A DNA stretch of 64,000 bases from Uranotaenia lowii (GCF_029784155.1 NC_073692.1:238966503-239030502), one strand, 5' to 3'. Shown: positions 13,788 to 25,510, numbered from the stretch's first letter. The notes: generated by a model from the letters alone, not told the origin. Numbers and translations: made by a program.

Positions 13788-16768
13788 GGGGTCGTTCACT
13801 AATTACGTAAGCACGATTTTGGAAATTTTCAAAACCCTCCCTCCCCCCCTGGTAAGACGAAGTAAGATTTTTTAAAATCCCCCCTAAAAATGTGACTTCA
13901 AAGCAAAGCACTTTTCAAGTAAAATTTAAAAAAAAAACTGTATTTGAAAAGCACATTCTATACAAAACAACAAACGAAGTGTCATAACTATTAAAGAAAA
14001 CATCATTCAAGAGGTGGCAAGTTTGGGGTAACAATAATTTTCAATAAATTTCCACAATCGAATAAACAATATAAAATCAGAATTCCGATTTTAAAAAGAG
14101 AGATCAGGTTAGGACCATGGCCGTAGGAACGGGGGGGGTTTTGGGGGTTAAACCCCCCCCATGAGGATCCAAAACAGCAAGCGAGATATTCTACTCTACA
14201 CTCAAAATTTTGAATTCAAAACCAAATTATGATAATGAAGTAAGGTTAATCAAGAAAAACAATCCAGACTAAAAATTAATGCCAAAAACTCAAAAACCCA
14301 TCCCAAGTCCAAAATTCTGCTACATTTTTTCAAAATTTTCTCACTTGGTCATCGAAATTCAGGGCTGAATATTAAATTTCAAATTAAATTAAACCCATTT
14401 CGGAGGTTCTTCCGTTCCATAATTCCCATAACCAAAATTGTATATCTATTTTTGTATTTCGGATTCTGTATCCTGTTCAGGATTCTTGATTTTCAGTTCA
14501 AATAATCATAAGAAATTAAAAATGAAAAGCTGCTTTGAAACCCTGGTTCAAATTTGGTTATACATTTCATAAAAATTTGGACCATGTTTTTCGAGATCAA
14601 ATTTATTTTCAATATTTTGATTAAAGTTTTATGAAAATAAAAAAAATATAATTTTTGTTTACATTCAAATTTGAAGTTCTTGAACTTAATTCTTAAACAA
14701 AATTCAAAAATTTTATGCTTCGAAATGCCAATACGAAATTGGAAAAAAAGATACAGATCTGTGTAAATTTTATATTTTAATCTGATTCACAATACAGATA
14801 AAAAAAAATTATTTAAATAGTGAATTTAAATTTAACCTGAAATACAGAATTCAAAAAATAGATTCATGAATGAGGGCTCTATAACTTAGCGCATAAAATT
14901 CTGATCTGGATGAAAATTAGAAAATCGTATTTTTTGAACACTTCAGAAATCGTATAGAAATTCGGATACAAATTCAAAGCGCAATTTTTTATTGTGTTAC
15001 ACTTCGAAATATAACTCGAATGGACTGAATTCAAGTGTTAAACTTTATTCGACAAAATTGAACACAACGTTTTCTGTTACATAAAAAAGTCCAAGGTTTC
15101 TGAGATATAGAATGCCAAATTCCGGTGTTCCTCGTAGTAGATTTCTTGGTGGTTCTTAATGTGTTTAAATTGCTTGTCAATTCAAGTTCTAGATTCCAAT
15201 TTTATCAACAAAATTAGTTTGGAAACACAATTTAGCTGAAAATCACATAATAAAGTTTGAATTTGAGTTTTTCATTTCATCCGCAAAAAACATATTTTAT
15301 TTAAAAAATATTATCCACAGGATTTTCATTATGGTATTGATTCTTTATAAGAAATATTTACTGGTAAAGAAAAATCATCACCTAAAAATCCTGCACGAAT
15401 ATCTATATTTTTCCTGTGCATTGTTTGACATTTTCCACACATTATGGGCACCAAAATTTGGCATTTTATGATCCAGTACCCAATAGACAAAATTCTTCTT
15501 ATTTAATATAGATATTTGAGTAACGGTAAGTGTCGTATTCCATTTTGTAGAATGAGGTTTCATTATTAGATTTATTTCATTTCAATTATGCTTTTTTAAA
15601 GATCATACTAGCGGCTAGCGAAAACACGAAATATCTCGTATTTGGTTCGCAATGTAATACTATTGCAGTTTTTTTTAAAGCCAGTTTCTAAACTAAAATC
15701 GTTTATTTGGTTCAAGTTTGTATCAAGAAAATTAGATCCGAAAACCTGATATTTTTAATCTTTTTCTTTTTTTTTTGAAAATTTGATTTATTTTTATCAA
15801 AGCCTAAATTCTTTGAAGAATAGTTTGAACTTGTTTGATTTGAGTATAGAATCAGTTTGTTTTTAAGAAATGGAAGACTTTCCTATAAAAACAGTTTCAA
15901 CAGTTTCTTAAAAAAAGCTTATTTTAAGCCCAAATCAACTAAATTTGATCTACCAGACTTTTAATCAAATTCAAAGCTTCATCTCTTAGTTCTAGGACCA
16001 ATTTTCTAAAGTAACGATTTAATACGAAAAGTTGTAATGTCAAAGTACTTAAAAATGAATAATCATATAGTAACAAACATAGTTTGTTTTTATTTTTTTT
16101 GTATTCGAGCATTGTTGGACAAAAAATCATAGCTAAAAATCCGTCACCAAAACCCCCCCCATGAGTCGGTTCTTCCTACGGCCCTGGGTTAGGACAAGGT
16201 ATTTTTTACCTGAAAATCATAAACATATAAAAAAAATCATTCTGTACTACTAGAGATGGGGCAAAATTTTTTAACAACAATCAGCTTGTCAACTAACCTT
16301 AAAGCTCAGACTCATCCAGCGGTAAGCGATATAGTTTTAGGATTTTTTGGTAAATCTTTTGTAAAATTTAGAGTTGATATTGTCTATCACTGTAAATACT
16401 GTATACAAATTCATTGTTTGAAGCGCCTTGTATGTATTTTGTAAGATTTTTTCTGGATGAAGTCATTTTCAAAAAATGATGGTTTGGATTGGTTCTCTAT
16501 AAATTTTATGGAACTTGCAAATTTTTTAAAAAATCCAAAGACATTAAAAGATAAATAACATAACATCAAAATTAACCAACTAATAGGTAGGGAGTAAACA
16601 ATCCTGAGTAATACGGTTTCGTATGGCTGTGGCTGTGATGAATTTTTAAGGTAATATTTCCTACGTAAGATTTTTGGAAACCCCTCCTACCCCCCTAGTA
16701 AGAGATCGTAATCAAATGTGAAAACCCCCTACCCCCCCTATGGCCTTACGTAATTAGTGAACAGCCCC
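13788..16768. mobile_element. TTCACTAATTACGTAAG element, interrupted by a second element
   Basis: The left end reads GGGGTCGTTCACTAATTACG and the right end reads inward as GGGGCTGTTCACTAATTACG; both continue with TAAG. C-rich stretches (CCCTCCCCCCC and CCTACCCCCC) follow symmetrically inside. The element is non-autonomous. Without the insertion at 14116-16186 it is about 0.9 kb. The flanking duplication is unclear. Confidence 0.7.
14116..16186. mobile_element. 2.07-kb non-autonomous element with 9-bp (or 8-bp) duplication, copy 1
   Basis: The element is flanked by an exact GGTTAGGAC at 14107-14115 and 16187-16195. The left tip reads CATGGCCGTAGGAACGGG and the right tip reads inward as CAGGGCCGTAGGAAGAACC, each followed by runs of G or C and a second inverted motif (GGGGTTAAACCCCCC near the left). 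A 9-bp duplication would fit a MULE-like element, and an 8-bp one plus a chance G would fit hAT; the CAGGG tip leans to hAT. No transposase is readable. A reverse-oriented copy at about 47177-49215 is colinear over its length. Confidence 0.75.
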
Positions 16769-17853
16769 AAAATACATTTGCAGGGTGGATTCAATTTGTA
16801 AGGTCTAATATTGTGCTGCCTGCAATTGCCTTAGCAAAGCAATGGTAGACCTTTTTACAATAAAGCTATCCTAGTTTCATGGCTTATTGCGACTGGTTAC
16901 TTGAGAGATAATTTCCTATAATGCTGCGCGGTTGATCCATTTGAAGTAAGCTAATGCCAATTGCATGAACCGCAACCGCAATTTTTTTAATTTATTCCTG
17001 AAGAGGGTGGAATAAATTGAGACAACTTCGGTCTCCTTGTACGACGGAAGTAAGGACCTGGTACGACAATGAGGGAACTTGAATGTGGAAAATAAATCAT
17101 TAATTGTCTCAAAAGTACGTAATGAATTGATCTATTTCCTGCATAATTTCATAACACAATAGTAAAAATATAGTTCAATGAAAGAATGACAGTTTTAAAC
17201 CAACATGGAAGGCAAATCTATTGAACTAATGAAAAAAGCTTCCTTAAGCCGTTGTCTTAGGGGCCTCTACCCTATGTAATAAAAAAGCTTCTTAAAAAAT
17301 TTTATCCGCTCATTTTCAATACCTGTAATTTTATTCTACCCCTCTATCATTTTTAGTTCTTGAAATGTTCTCACTATGAGAACATAAAACTCACCGATAA
17401 AGCCGTAAAAATTAATTTCAAACGAAATTCACGGTGATTAATGTAAATTAACGAATATTGTTTGTAAATCTTTATTTCTTATAATTCAGTCAGGTAGTTC
17501 AGCTTCTAGCAGTTAAAAGTGGAAGGAACATTCTTTGAACCATAACTGTTATATGTACTACTAAGACCAGGCCCACCAAACTTCGAATCGAGTACATTCA
17601 GCAACATATCTATCAACCCATCATCGCACCAACAGTCGTCAACTTGATTCGAGAAACAGCATTTGAGCAGTAGGTTGATAGAAAAAATATTCCGCAGTGA
17701 AAATCGGAGAAATTGAAATAAAACCAATTTTAAAGTATTTTGAACTAGGAAATCAGTTCAAAAATAATCTTACAACCATTCCGCATTTATTCCACCTTAT
17801 TTCGCAGCCATGAAATGTAGCATAGGTGAGTTTTTGAAAAATATAAGTATTTC

Positions 17854-17894
17854 CATTTACACCTCTCGCGTACGTGAAGCAAGAGGTGTAAATG
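17854..17894. other. perfect 13-bp hairpin with 15-nt loop
   Basis: CATTTACACCTCT at 17854-17866 and its exact complement at 17882-17894 enclose CGCGTACGTGAAGCA. The stem has no mismatch. It is short for a microRNA precursor and has no T-run after it; it may be a protein-binding palindrome or the remains of a small element. Confidence 0.5.
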
Positions 17895-18893
17895 CAGGCA
17901 AGGTTCGTTCAGAATGATTTTTTCTCCCCATCCTAGTCACCAATGATTTTACTCCCCAACATAGAAACGATGTTTTCTTTACAAACGACGCTTTTCAGCT
18001 TTGAACGACGCATACCTAGTTTGTTTTTCTTCCCCTCTCTAGTGATCAGTTATTATTATAAGACGGCGTCGTATCATTCGGCGCCTTCTCGACTCGCTGA
18101 CGATCATGCTTCGCCACGAATGCTTCATGGAGCAAAATGATTCAATTCTAGGAACCCAAGGTGCCGAGGTGCCCAAAAACTAAATCTGGGCCAATATTGG
18201 CTTATTTTTTAGTTGTGTCAATTGTATGGGTCTTACTTAGTCGTTATCTCGGGAATTGTCCTCCTAGTAGCATTCTTCCTTAAGGGTCTGAGTCTCGGCA
18301 TGAATCAACAACATCGTCATCAACTCGCGCCGAATCAACTCGCTAACGAATTGATTCTGATGCGAAGTGAATGATTGATGGAGTAAACAATGACTGAAAA
18401 TCTGGAGGAAAAAATCAACAAGGAACCCTAGGCAAAAGAAACAGGACGAAAAATCATCGTACATAGTTCACTAAGACGGCGTTTTCCTGTTGCATGTTTT
18501 AATTCGTTCGCAAGTAAATGCTAAACAGCGTCGTTACTGTGGTTGCATCGGTAACGATTTGAAATTTCGAAGTAAACGAAGCGATTATCAGTAATCCCGA
18601 ATGCAGGAAGGAGGAATCCGGACGGACAATCGTGACAATAATGATAAAACGGTGGAAGCAGCATTTTGACTAACACCTGAACTCCTAAAAGTGCAAACAA
18701 AGTGCTGTCCCTAATCCTACTCCGCCGCATAACGCCATAAGCAAACAGATTCATGGGAAGTCAGCAGGCCGGCTTCATGGAGGAACGGTCTACGACGGCA
18801 AAGAATGGTAGATTGTCAAAATGCACTGCTTTAATCGAACAACGTTATGTTGCAGGACTAAGCGTGCAAAACACTAAATGAAAAGGCAGTTCT
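17895..18893. other. GC-richer unique DNA, no recognised gene
   Basis: Composition is more balanced than the surroundings. A 77-codon open stretch starting with ATG lies on the minus strand at 18521-18754, and a smaller one on the plus strand at 17943-18140. Neither resembles a family I know. Short direct repeats (CGAATCAACTCGC-like) occur near 18325-18350. Confidence 0.4.
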
Positions 18894-19830
18894 TGCGCCG
18901 AACTTGGTAAGCTACCGATTGGAAAAGCTGGAGAAACACATACTATTGCTGAAAACTTGATCAAACCTTGTATTCAAGAAGTCGTCCGTATCATGGTTGA
19001 AAATAAAACAGTGGAATTGGTAAATTCAATTCCCATGTCTGTCAATACGGTTTCTCGGCGAATTTGTGACATGACTGAAGATGTTGAAAGCGATTGAAAA
19101 CTTCAATATCCGACATGCAGCTTGACGAATCCACAGATGTAGCAGGACTAGCAATTCTGATGATATTTGTTCGCTATCAAGGTTCTGAATGTTTCGAAGA
19201 AGTTTTGTTCCTTTGCAAACCGTTGCCAACTTCCACGATGGCGGCTGAAATTTTCTAGCTAATTGATGATTATGTAACGGACAAAAATATTACATGGAGA
19301 AATTGCATTGATGTATGTACGGACGGTGCGAAAGCTACAGTTGGAAATACTGCTAGAGTCGTTGCCAAGAAGTCTTGGACGAAAGCATCAAAATAATCAA
19401 CTTTATTAAGGCTCGACCGGAAAATTCAGGGTTATTCAAGGGATTGTGCCAAGAGATGGGTAGCCAACATTCTACGCTACTACTTCATACCGAAGATCGC
19501 AAGTTTTCTTGTAGAAAAACGCCGTCTCGCCTGTTTGAATTAAGATCGGAAGTCAGAACTTTTTGAGCTACAATAATTTGGCTTGGGGGTAAGATTAAAT
19601 GATGATCAGTGGCTCGACAGGTTGGCTTATTCGGCTGAAATTTTTCATAAAATGAATGACTTCAGCCTTTCAATGCAAGGTAAAGGAATAACAATCTTCG
19701 ATTAAAACGGCAAAATCATGACCATCATTAGAAAAATCAAATTTTGGGCAGAATCGCTCAAAAGCGCAATCTGGACAGATTTCCGAATTTAAGAAACATT
19801 CAATTAGAAATAACCTTGAAGTGAGTCTGG
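18894..19830 (+). pseudogene. hAT transposase remnant (Buster/ZBED5-like)
   Basis: Split over several frames, the translation follows the core of ZBED5/Buster-type hAT transposases in order. First comes a THTIAENLIKP segment and a VNTVSRRICDMTEDV segment near 18930-19085. Then comes MQLDESTDVA with the first catalytic Asp near 19115-19140, a FEEVLFLCKPLP segment, and CTDGAKAT with the second Asp near 19318-19340. An in-frame stop (IF then TAG) and a shift between DVES and the LDEST part break the frame. 19375-19566 gives IKIINFIKARPENSGLF and LCQEMGSQHSTLLLHTEDRK, the usual next block. The C-terminal dimerisation region and the N-terminal BED finger are not recognisable. It is inactive. The 3' tip of the element is likely at 20200. 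Confidence 0.8.
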
Positions 19831-20190
19831 ATTTTCCACATACCTCGCAACGAAGACAAAATACCGATCCCGACTAAACGCGGAACCAGACGTCAGGCTA
19901 AAACTGACACAAATTTAACCAAACTTGTTACAGCTTGAAAAATCGAAAATGGGTGTTTGTTCTAACCAAACCATTAATTTTTGATGACACATATTTTGTT
20001 AAAAAACACAAGACTGTTCAAAGCGTAGCCATTCATTACTGATTTTATTAAATACGATGAAAAGACACATCTTATTTAAACGATAAATACCATCAAGTTT
20101 TCAAAACTCGGGTTTTTCATTCTTTCAAAAATGTAGGTGCTCCGCCAAAATTTTTGGTTTTAAAAAGTGCTCCGCCGAGCAAATGATTTT

Positions 20191-20200
20191 AAAACCCCTG
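20191..20200. mobile_element. right terminal inverted repeat of the hAT element
   Basis: The sequence before 20200 reads inward as CAGGGGTTTTAAAATCATTT, a typical hAT tip beginning CAGGGG. It lies about 370 bp after the last recognisable transposase segment, with GTGCTCCGCC repeated just inside (near 20138 and 20168). I found no matching left tip, so the 5' side of the element seems lost. Confidence 0.55.
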
Positions 20201-20242
20201 ATATAGTCAATTATAAGAGAAAACACATCTTACCTGCCGGCC

Positions 20243-20354
20243 ACTTTTGGGAATTGAACCCAAAAGTTTTCTTTCCGATACCGGGATTCGAACCCAGTAC
20301 GCCTGGCATACCAAAACTAGACACGCGCCAGCCTACCCACTGGACCACATCGGC
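20243..20354 (-). repeat. tRNA-derived SINE-like unit with a second T-arm
   Basis: On the minus strand 20354-20274 looks like a tRNA. An A box (TGGTCCAGTGGG, 20347-20336) and a perfect B box (GGTTCGAATCC, 20294-20284) are present, and the acceptor halves GCCGATG and TATCGGA pair. The anticodon region is too long for a working tRNA. Just downstream a 9-bp stem with a 7-nt loop (20243-20267) contains a second B-box-like GGTTCAATTCC, which suggests a dimeric tRNA origin. It sits between the hAT end and the LINE tail. Confidence 0.6.
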
Positions 20355-20377
20355 GCTTTGATCTTCACAGTACGGCA

Positions 20378-21429
20378 AATCCCACAAAAATACCGTGAAC
20401 ACCAAGTCTCTACGCACCATTGGCATCGACTTCAAAACCGCATACGTTACGATCGACCGTGACGAGCTATGGAAAATCATGGACGAGAACGGCTTTTTTC
20501 GGGAAGCTGACCAGACTGATCAAGGCGACAGTAGATGGAACGCAGTGCTGGGTGCGGATTTCGGGTAAATTGTCGAGTTCATTCGAATCGTGAAGTGGGC
20601 TTCAACAAGCCGATGGTCTATCCTGCATGATGTTCAACGTGGCGCTAGAAGGTGTTATTCGACGAGCGGTGGGCGAAATGCGGGGCACGATTTTCAACAG
20701 ATCCAGTCAACTTATCTGCTTGGCGATGACATTGATATAGTCGGCAGATCATCTGCGGCGGTGGAGAAGATCTATCGCAAACTGAAACGCGAAGCGGGAA
20801 GGATTGGGTCAATGATTAATACGTCTAAGAGAAAGTATATGTTGGCCTGCGGTTCCGAGACCGACCGAGCCCGTTTTTCCAGTAATAACAAGATAGTCGA
20901 AGACTTTGTCTATTTCGGCTCATTGGTGACCGCAGACAATGACACCTGTCGTGAGATCCGGCGGCGAGACTCCACAAGCAACTGCGGTCGAGAAGACTTA
21001 GCTCTCGCACGAAGTGAAACCTAGGATATGATGATCATTAGACCTGCGGACCAGAGGACCTGCGATCACTCGAAGTATTCGAGCGACAAGTGTTAAGAAT
21101 CATCTTTTGCGGCGTGTAGGAGAACGGAGTGTGGAAGCGAAATATGAACCACGAGCTTGCGCGACTCTACGGCGAACTCAATATCAAAAAGGTGGCGAAG
21201 GCTGGACGGATACGTTGGGCAAGGCATGTTGTGAGAATGCCGGACGACTGTCCTGCAAAACAGGTGTTCGCTGCCAATCCGGTAGGAACGAGACGACCAG
21301 GGGCGCAACGAGGTGGTTAGAATGTGGGATGCCCGAGAAGTTGGAGAGCGGTTTCCATGAACCGAGTGAATTCTAGGAATATTGCACATCAGGTTATGTC
21401 GTGAGACAGAACACCAAATAAATAAATAA
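20378..21429 (+). pseudogene. 5'-truncated non-LTR retrotransposon tail (RTE-like reverse transcriptase)
   Basis: Broken frames give reverse transcriptase pieces in order. IDFKTAYVTIDRDELWKI lies near 20425-20478 (motif A region), and LLGDDIDIVGRSSAAVEKIY near 20714-20775 (motif C, with LGDD where F/YADD is usual). These are followed by KLKREAGRIG, INTSKRKYML, and YFGSLVTADNDTCREIRRR near 20905-20965. After further breaks, MNHELARLYGELNIKKVAK and GRIRWARHVVRMPDD lie near 21147-21250. This layout fits endonuclease-type LINEs of the RTE/BovB kind; the clade call is from memory of the motifs. The 3' end is a short AAATAAATAAAT tail at 21415-21429, as expected for such elements. Endonuclease and finger regions are missing, so the copy is truncated and inactive. 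Confidence 0.75.
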
Positions 21430-24034
21430 TGTTCGAGATGTTCACAGCCTTCGATGAAAAGAGGAGTCGCACTTAGTTCATTCTTTACGGCTATCAAAAC
21501 ACCAACTCCAAATATGTAAACAAATTTCAAAATCAAATCTAAACATGTAATCCCTACTTCAACCTTTTTTAAAAAATAAGGAAGAAGATTCCAAACTCAG
21601 ATATAAAAACATTGAATTTAGAATTTACTTCATGCATAAAACTTTTTCAGGACTATGAATTAAAATTTGTGTTTATTAAGATTTGCTTAATACTGCAGAA
21701 TAAAACATTTTTACAGGGTTCTATCGTTATTCTGTTAAAGTCAATCAATGATATTGTACCCAAAAATTTACATAGATTTTTTTTTCTGACAAGGAAGTAA
21801 AATTTTCATTTTTTATATTATTTAAAAGCTTATGCAACTTTATTATATACGCTTCCGTGGTTGATCATCGAAGCAAAAAGAAAAACAAAACCCACAATGA
21901 TTCGATAACGATCTGGTTGCGGCGCGCGAGTTGTGCAGTCGTTGTTGATCGGAAAGAATAATTCTTTAGTCAGTTTATTTTCTCTCATCGCGCGCCAGAA
22001 GATGAAGATAGCATAAACGTTTTGAGAAAAGTCTTTCGATGCACGGAAGGCTGCCAGCAGCAAGAAAAAAAACAACAAGCCAACAAACGGTACCGAAACT
22101 GCTTGAAAATAAATAAGCTGAACGACTGTTCTCAATTTGTCATGCGTTACACCTCCTCAAAGTATACACGAAAATGGACTAAGCGGTTAACGCCAGAAGC
22201 TTTGGGAAGCGTTCTTGGAATGAAAGAGTTCTCGCGGGTGCAGAATTCTGTTCAATGTTGTGTAGGCGGAAACAACTGTATTTTTCTCAAAATGATTAAT
22301 GGTTCTCACGGATTTCGCTTAATAAATCTAAGGAAAATGTTTTCAAATGAATAGAAAGAAGTGGTTGAAATTCATTCGTTATTAAAATTCAGGGAAAGGT
22401 TGAACACTGTTTATAATGTTTTCAATTGTTTGAAAAATAACGTATTCAACATAGTCATTATACATTGCCAATAAATGACAAACACACTTGAAATTTCAAA
22501 CCTTCCAGGAAACTAGAAAAGGATCTCGAACCTACAATTAATTTTAATACGGAACTGCACAAGGAGGACAGAAAAAAATGAATAAGTTCCAACCTCTCGT
22601 TTTCCGTATCGTTCGTCATATTGGCCCAGTTATTTGGCCTAGTTTTATGAGGTTAAACCATCCCCAGTGGAAGCTAAACTGCGGTAGGTTGTTTTAGGTC
22701 AGACACACACTTTCCCGGCCAAGTTCGCTGCACTCGAACCTTCACCATCGTCATCGTCGTCGTCAACCATAATCCATTATGTGCATGCAGAATTTGTATG
22801 CTAGAAATATTTTCCGTTTGCTATTGAGAAAATATTCCCACCGATCAGTTCATCATCAGCCAAACAGCCAGCCTCTGGACCAATATGGCGTGTGCGGTCG
22901 AGGTCCCAAGATTTGTTTTCTCTGCCCTCCATTATTGAAGGAATCCTACCCGCGCGCCGCTTCTGGACTATGTGGCCAACTCACTACTTCGAATCGGGGA
23001 TGATTAGTGGTTTTAAGGTTCACTGAGCAGGAGTATGAAAAAAAACTGACCTATCTATGCACGTTCATTGTGTTTCGCTCATCGGTTAAAATATACATGC
23101 ATATCGCTATGTTTTCATCTTATGCTGGGCAACTATTTGAAAGCCGGGTGGATTAACCAGACAGGAGAAGGTTATCCATTTAATCCACATAGGTGGCTTA
23201 ATGTATTGAATGGGAAGTGCTCCATGGGAAAATGGAAATAGAACTCTGTTGTGGCAGAGAAAAAAATCAAAAACTTTCAGGAGAAAGCCAATAAAGGGGA
23301 GTAGTTTTATGACAGATTTATTCAAAGCATGTCAGGTCAAGATTTGTATTTAATGCTAGTAATCTTGAACTTCTTAGCTGAAAAAACTAGGGCAAATTTA
23401 GATAATCATTTTTAAACCACTATTTCAATCATCCCATGGCTTGCGATGATGCCTCTTATGTTGATGCCAAATGACTCGAAATGCATAAAACATTAAGATC
23501 TGGTGTTATATCTTTCAAAAAATTTCCACTTCTGGGATCTAGTCGGTTTTCCGAAAACAACCAATTTATCGATATTATTATCGGAAAATCGCGTTTATCG
23601 TGCGCCCTTCTCAAAAATCGATTCGGTTCTCCCATGGTTTGAGGTTATGGCTGATTCCTTCTTCCAAGGTGGTGTTCGTGTAGAACTGTCAATATATCCT
23701 AATACAGAGTAGTCTGTTGTACGGCAAAGGCGTACTACCACACTTTCATGCTTTCCAATACAAAAATGTCTTAGACTTACAGTTTTCAACACCTATCCAA
23801 ATCTTTACCCTACGAAGCTCATCTGATGCTTGCCTGTCCACCTGTTCTTCATTCCTTTACAAATTCTTCTACCTAGCATTTCATTTCGCCGCACGTGTCA
23901 ATAAACATACTTAAATCAATAAATTTTTCGGCGATTAAAACTTATCATTAAAAAAATATTTAGACTCCCACCACATAACGCAGAAAAAAATAACAAAAAG
24001 TTCTCTCTCGCTACCATGCCCAAAAGGTAGCGTT
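21430..24034. other. no recognised gene
   Basis: 22022-22354 (+) is open for 110 codons without an ATG start and is lysine/glutamine rich at first; 21830-22135 (-) is open over the same bases. Neither resembles a known family. 22700-23000 is GC-richer with CATCGTC/GTC short repeats near 22746-22768. 23440-23930 shows no feature. Confidence 0.4.
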
Positions 24035-24343
24035 CGGAGAAGAGCTGCCAAGTGGTTTCGTCAAAAAATCAGGACATCGCAAAGAAAAAAAACAGGATTT
24101 TTCAGGACACCTGTAGATTGGTGGAAATGAAATGCAACTCTTCTTAGATTGCATAAATGAAGGCAAAATAAAGGTGCTGTATACGCCTTAATTTATGCAA
24201 CAATAGAGATAGTAAGATTTAAGAAGTTAGATGACCGAAGATTACCGTCGGTTAAAGAGATTAAACTGTTTTATTACAAATTAAATTATAATTTATTTTT
24301 TTTAAATCAGGATAGTTTTTGAAAAATCAAGACGGCTTCTCGG
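24035..24343. mobile_element. probable short element of the AAATCAGG family
   Basis: The left part reads CGGAGAAGAGCTGCCAAG, followed by CAAAAAATCAGGAC; the right part reads inward as CCGAGAAGCCGTCTTG, followed by ATTTTTCAAAAACTATCC. Repeated AAATCAGG words link it to the 422-bp element at 51296-51717. Ends are diverged and the duplication is not clear. Confidence 0.35.
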
Positions 24344-24371
24344 TAATCAGGTTCTGCATGAAGCTCAAGTA

Positions 24372-25510
24372 AAGGGTGTACGAAATCAAATTACACCAAT
24401 TTTAAATGATTGTAGCTTTGTACCCATTGAGTAATTTCAATTGAAATTTTGGGTGGAATTAGTTCAATGTGTATTTGTTTACGCTGTGTAAGTTTCACTA
24501 GCAGATGTGCAGTCGTTGCGAAGATGGTGTCTGAAGAACAGCAGCGGCGAAAATAAATTTGGCGCACGTACCTCGAAAATCCGAATCATTCTGATCGTGC
24601 CATCAGCAAGAAGCTGGGAATGGTACATTCTACGGTGTCTTGTGTTTTAAATCGGTACCACGAACATTTGACCATCGATCGGAAAGAAAAAAGTGGCAAA
24701 AATGGACCTCCGTATAATGTTAAGGATCACAAGCGGGTAGTTCAAGCTTTCAAGAGGAATCTCAACAGTTCAGTTCGAGATGTGGCGAGGAAACTGAATC
24801 TAATCAAAACTTTCGTGTAAGATGCGAAACAACGTGAAGAACTACACTCGTACAAAAATTCCAAAAGTAGCCTAATCGCGATGAACGGCAGAATACGGTA
24901 GGTAAAACACGTGAACGGAAGCTCTACACCCTGATGTTGACGAAACCACATTGCCTTGTTATGGATGATGAGATGTACGTAAAAGCAGACTACCGGCAGC
25001 TTCCAGGGCTCCAGTTTTTCACCGCTCTTCACAAGTTCGATGTCCCTGAGGACGTTAGAAAGCAGAAGATGTTTAAGTTTGCCTAAAAATACAACTTAGC
25101 CTCGTACTCGAAAAAGGTTTTGGAGTGGTACAAAGCTAAGGAGGTTAATTTCATGCTGAAGCATCTCAACCCTCCAAACGCACCGGAACTGCGGCTAATT
25201 GAAAAGTACTGGGCCATAATGAAGCAGACACTTCGGAAGCATCCTAAGGAAGTGAAATCGGAGGAAGATATGAAGAAAAAATGGATTGCCACGCAAAAAA
25301 AAGTTAGTCCAAATGTTGTACAGGACCTTATGAGTAGTGCAAAGAAGAAGATTCGTGCATTTGGATATGGATTTGAAATTGAATAAAACCAACATGGAAA
25401 AATATTTATAACATGTTTTATTTTACTCCCTGAAAGTTTGAAGGTGATTGGTTGAACGGGTGAATTTTGCCAAATATTTTGTGTGTCACAATTTGATTTC
25501 GTACACCCTT
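24372..25510 (+). mobile_element. DD37E mariner-type transposon, copy A
   Basis: A 1139-bp element with near-perfect inverted ends: AAGGGTGTACGAAATCAAAT at the left, and the same reading inward from the right. TA at 24370-24371 and 25511-25512 is the target duplication. It carries the transposase pseudogene at 24524-25386. It inserted into the tRNA-derived unit around it. Confidence 0.85.
24524..25386 (+). pseudogene. mariner/Tc1 transposase, DD37E class, internally deleted
   Basis: The start ATG (24524) gives MVSEEQQRRK and then a stop. The next segment in order is YLENPNHSDRAISKKLGM, the helix-turn-helix part, running to SSVRDVARKLNLIKTFV at about 24817. After a shift comes PHCLVMDDEMYVKADYRQ near 24950-25000, with the first catalytic Asp. 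A large deletion after KQKMFKFA removes the part that should hold the second Asp. The frame resumes as YSKKVLEWYKAKEVNFM, then PPNAPELRLIEKYWAIMK with the catalytic Glu, and ends with AFGYGFEIE and TAA at 25384-25386. The minus-strand copy at 50633-52055 still has the missing middle. Inactive. Confidence 0.85.

Larger units (their letters stand above)
11514..17465. repeat. pair of divergent inverted repeats enclosing about 5.5 kb
   Basis: The left arm (about 11514-11840) and right arm (about 17262-17465) are inverted relatives. Both contain a block beginning TTTTTACGGC and ending GAGAACATTTCAAG, followed by AGGTATTGAAAATGAG, and both reach TAGGGTAG(G/A)GGC at the inner side. Either this is one large composite element with long terminal inverted repeats, or two copies of one MITE lie in opposite directions. 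The enclosed DNA holds the decayed foldback at 12.7-13.3 kb and the nested elements at 13.8-16.8 kb. Confidence 0.5.

Noticed and set aside
13420..13911. 163-codon minus-strand open reading frame
   Set aside because: It crosses the border of the transposable element that starts at 13788 and has no coding character or family match.
17506..17727. 73-codon minus-strand frame ending in a Gly/Ser-rich tail
   Set aside because: It looks slightly protein-like but has no family match and no convincing start or splice site.
18521..18754. 77-codon minus-strand gene
   Set aside because: It has an ATG and moderate composition but no recognisable motif, splice context or support from neighbours.
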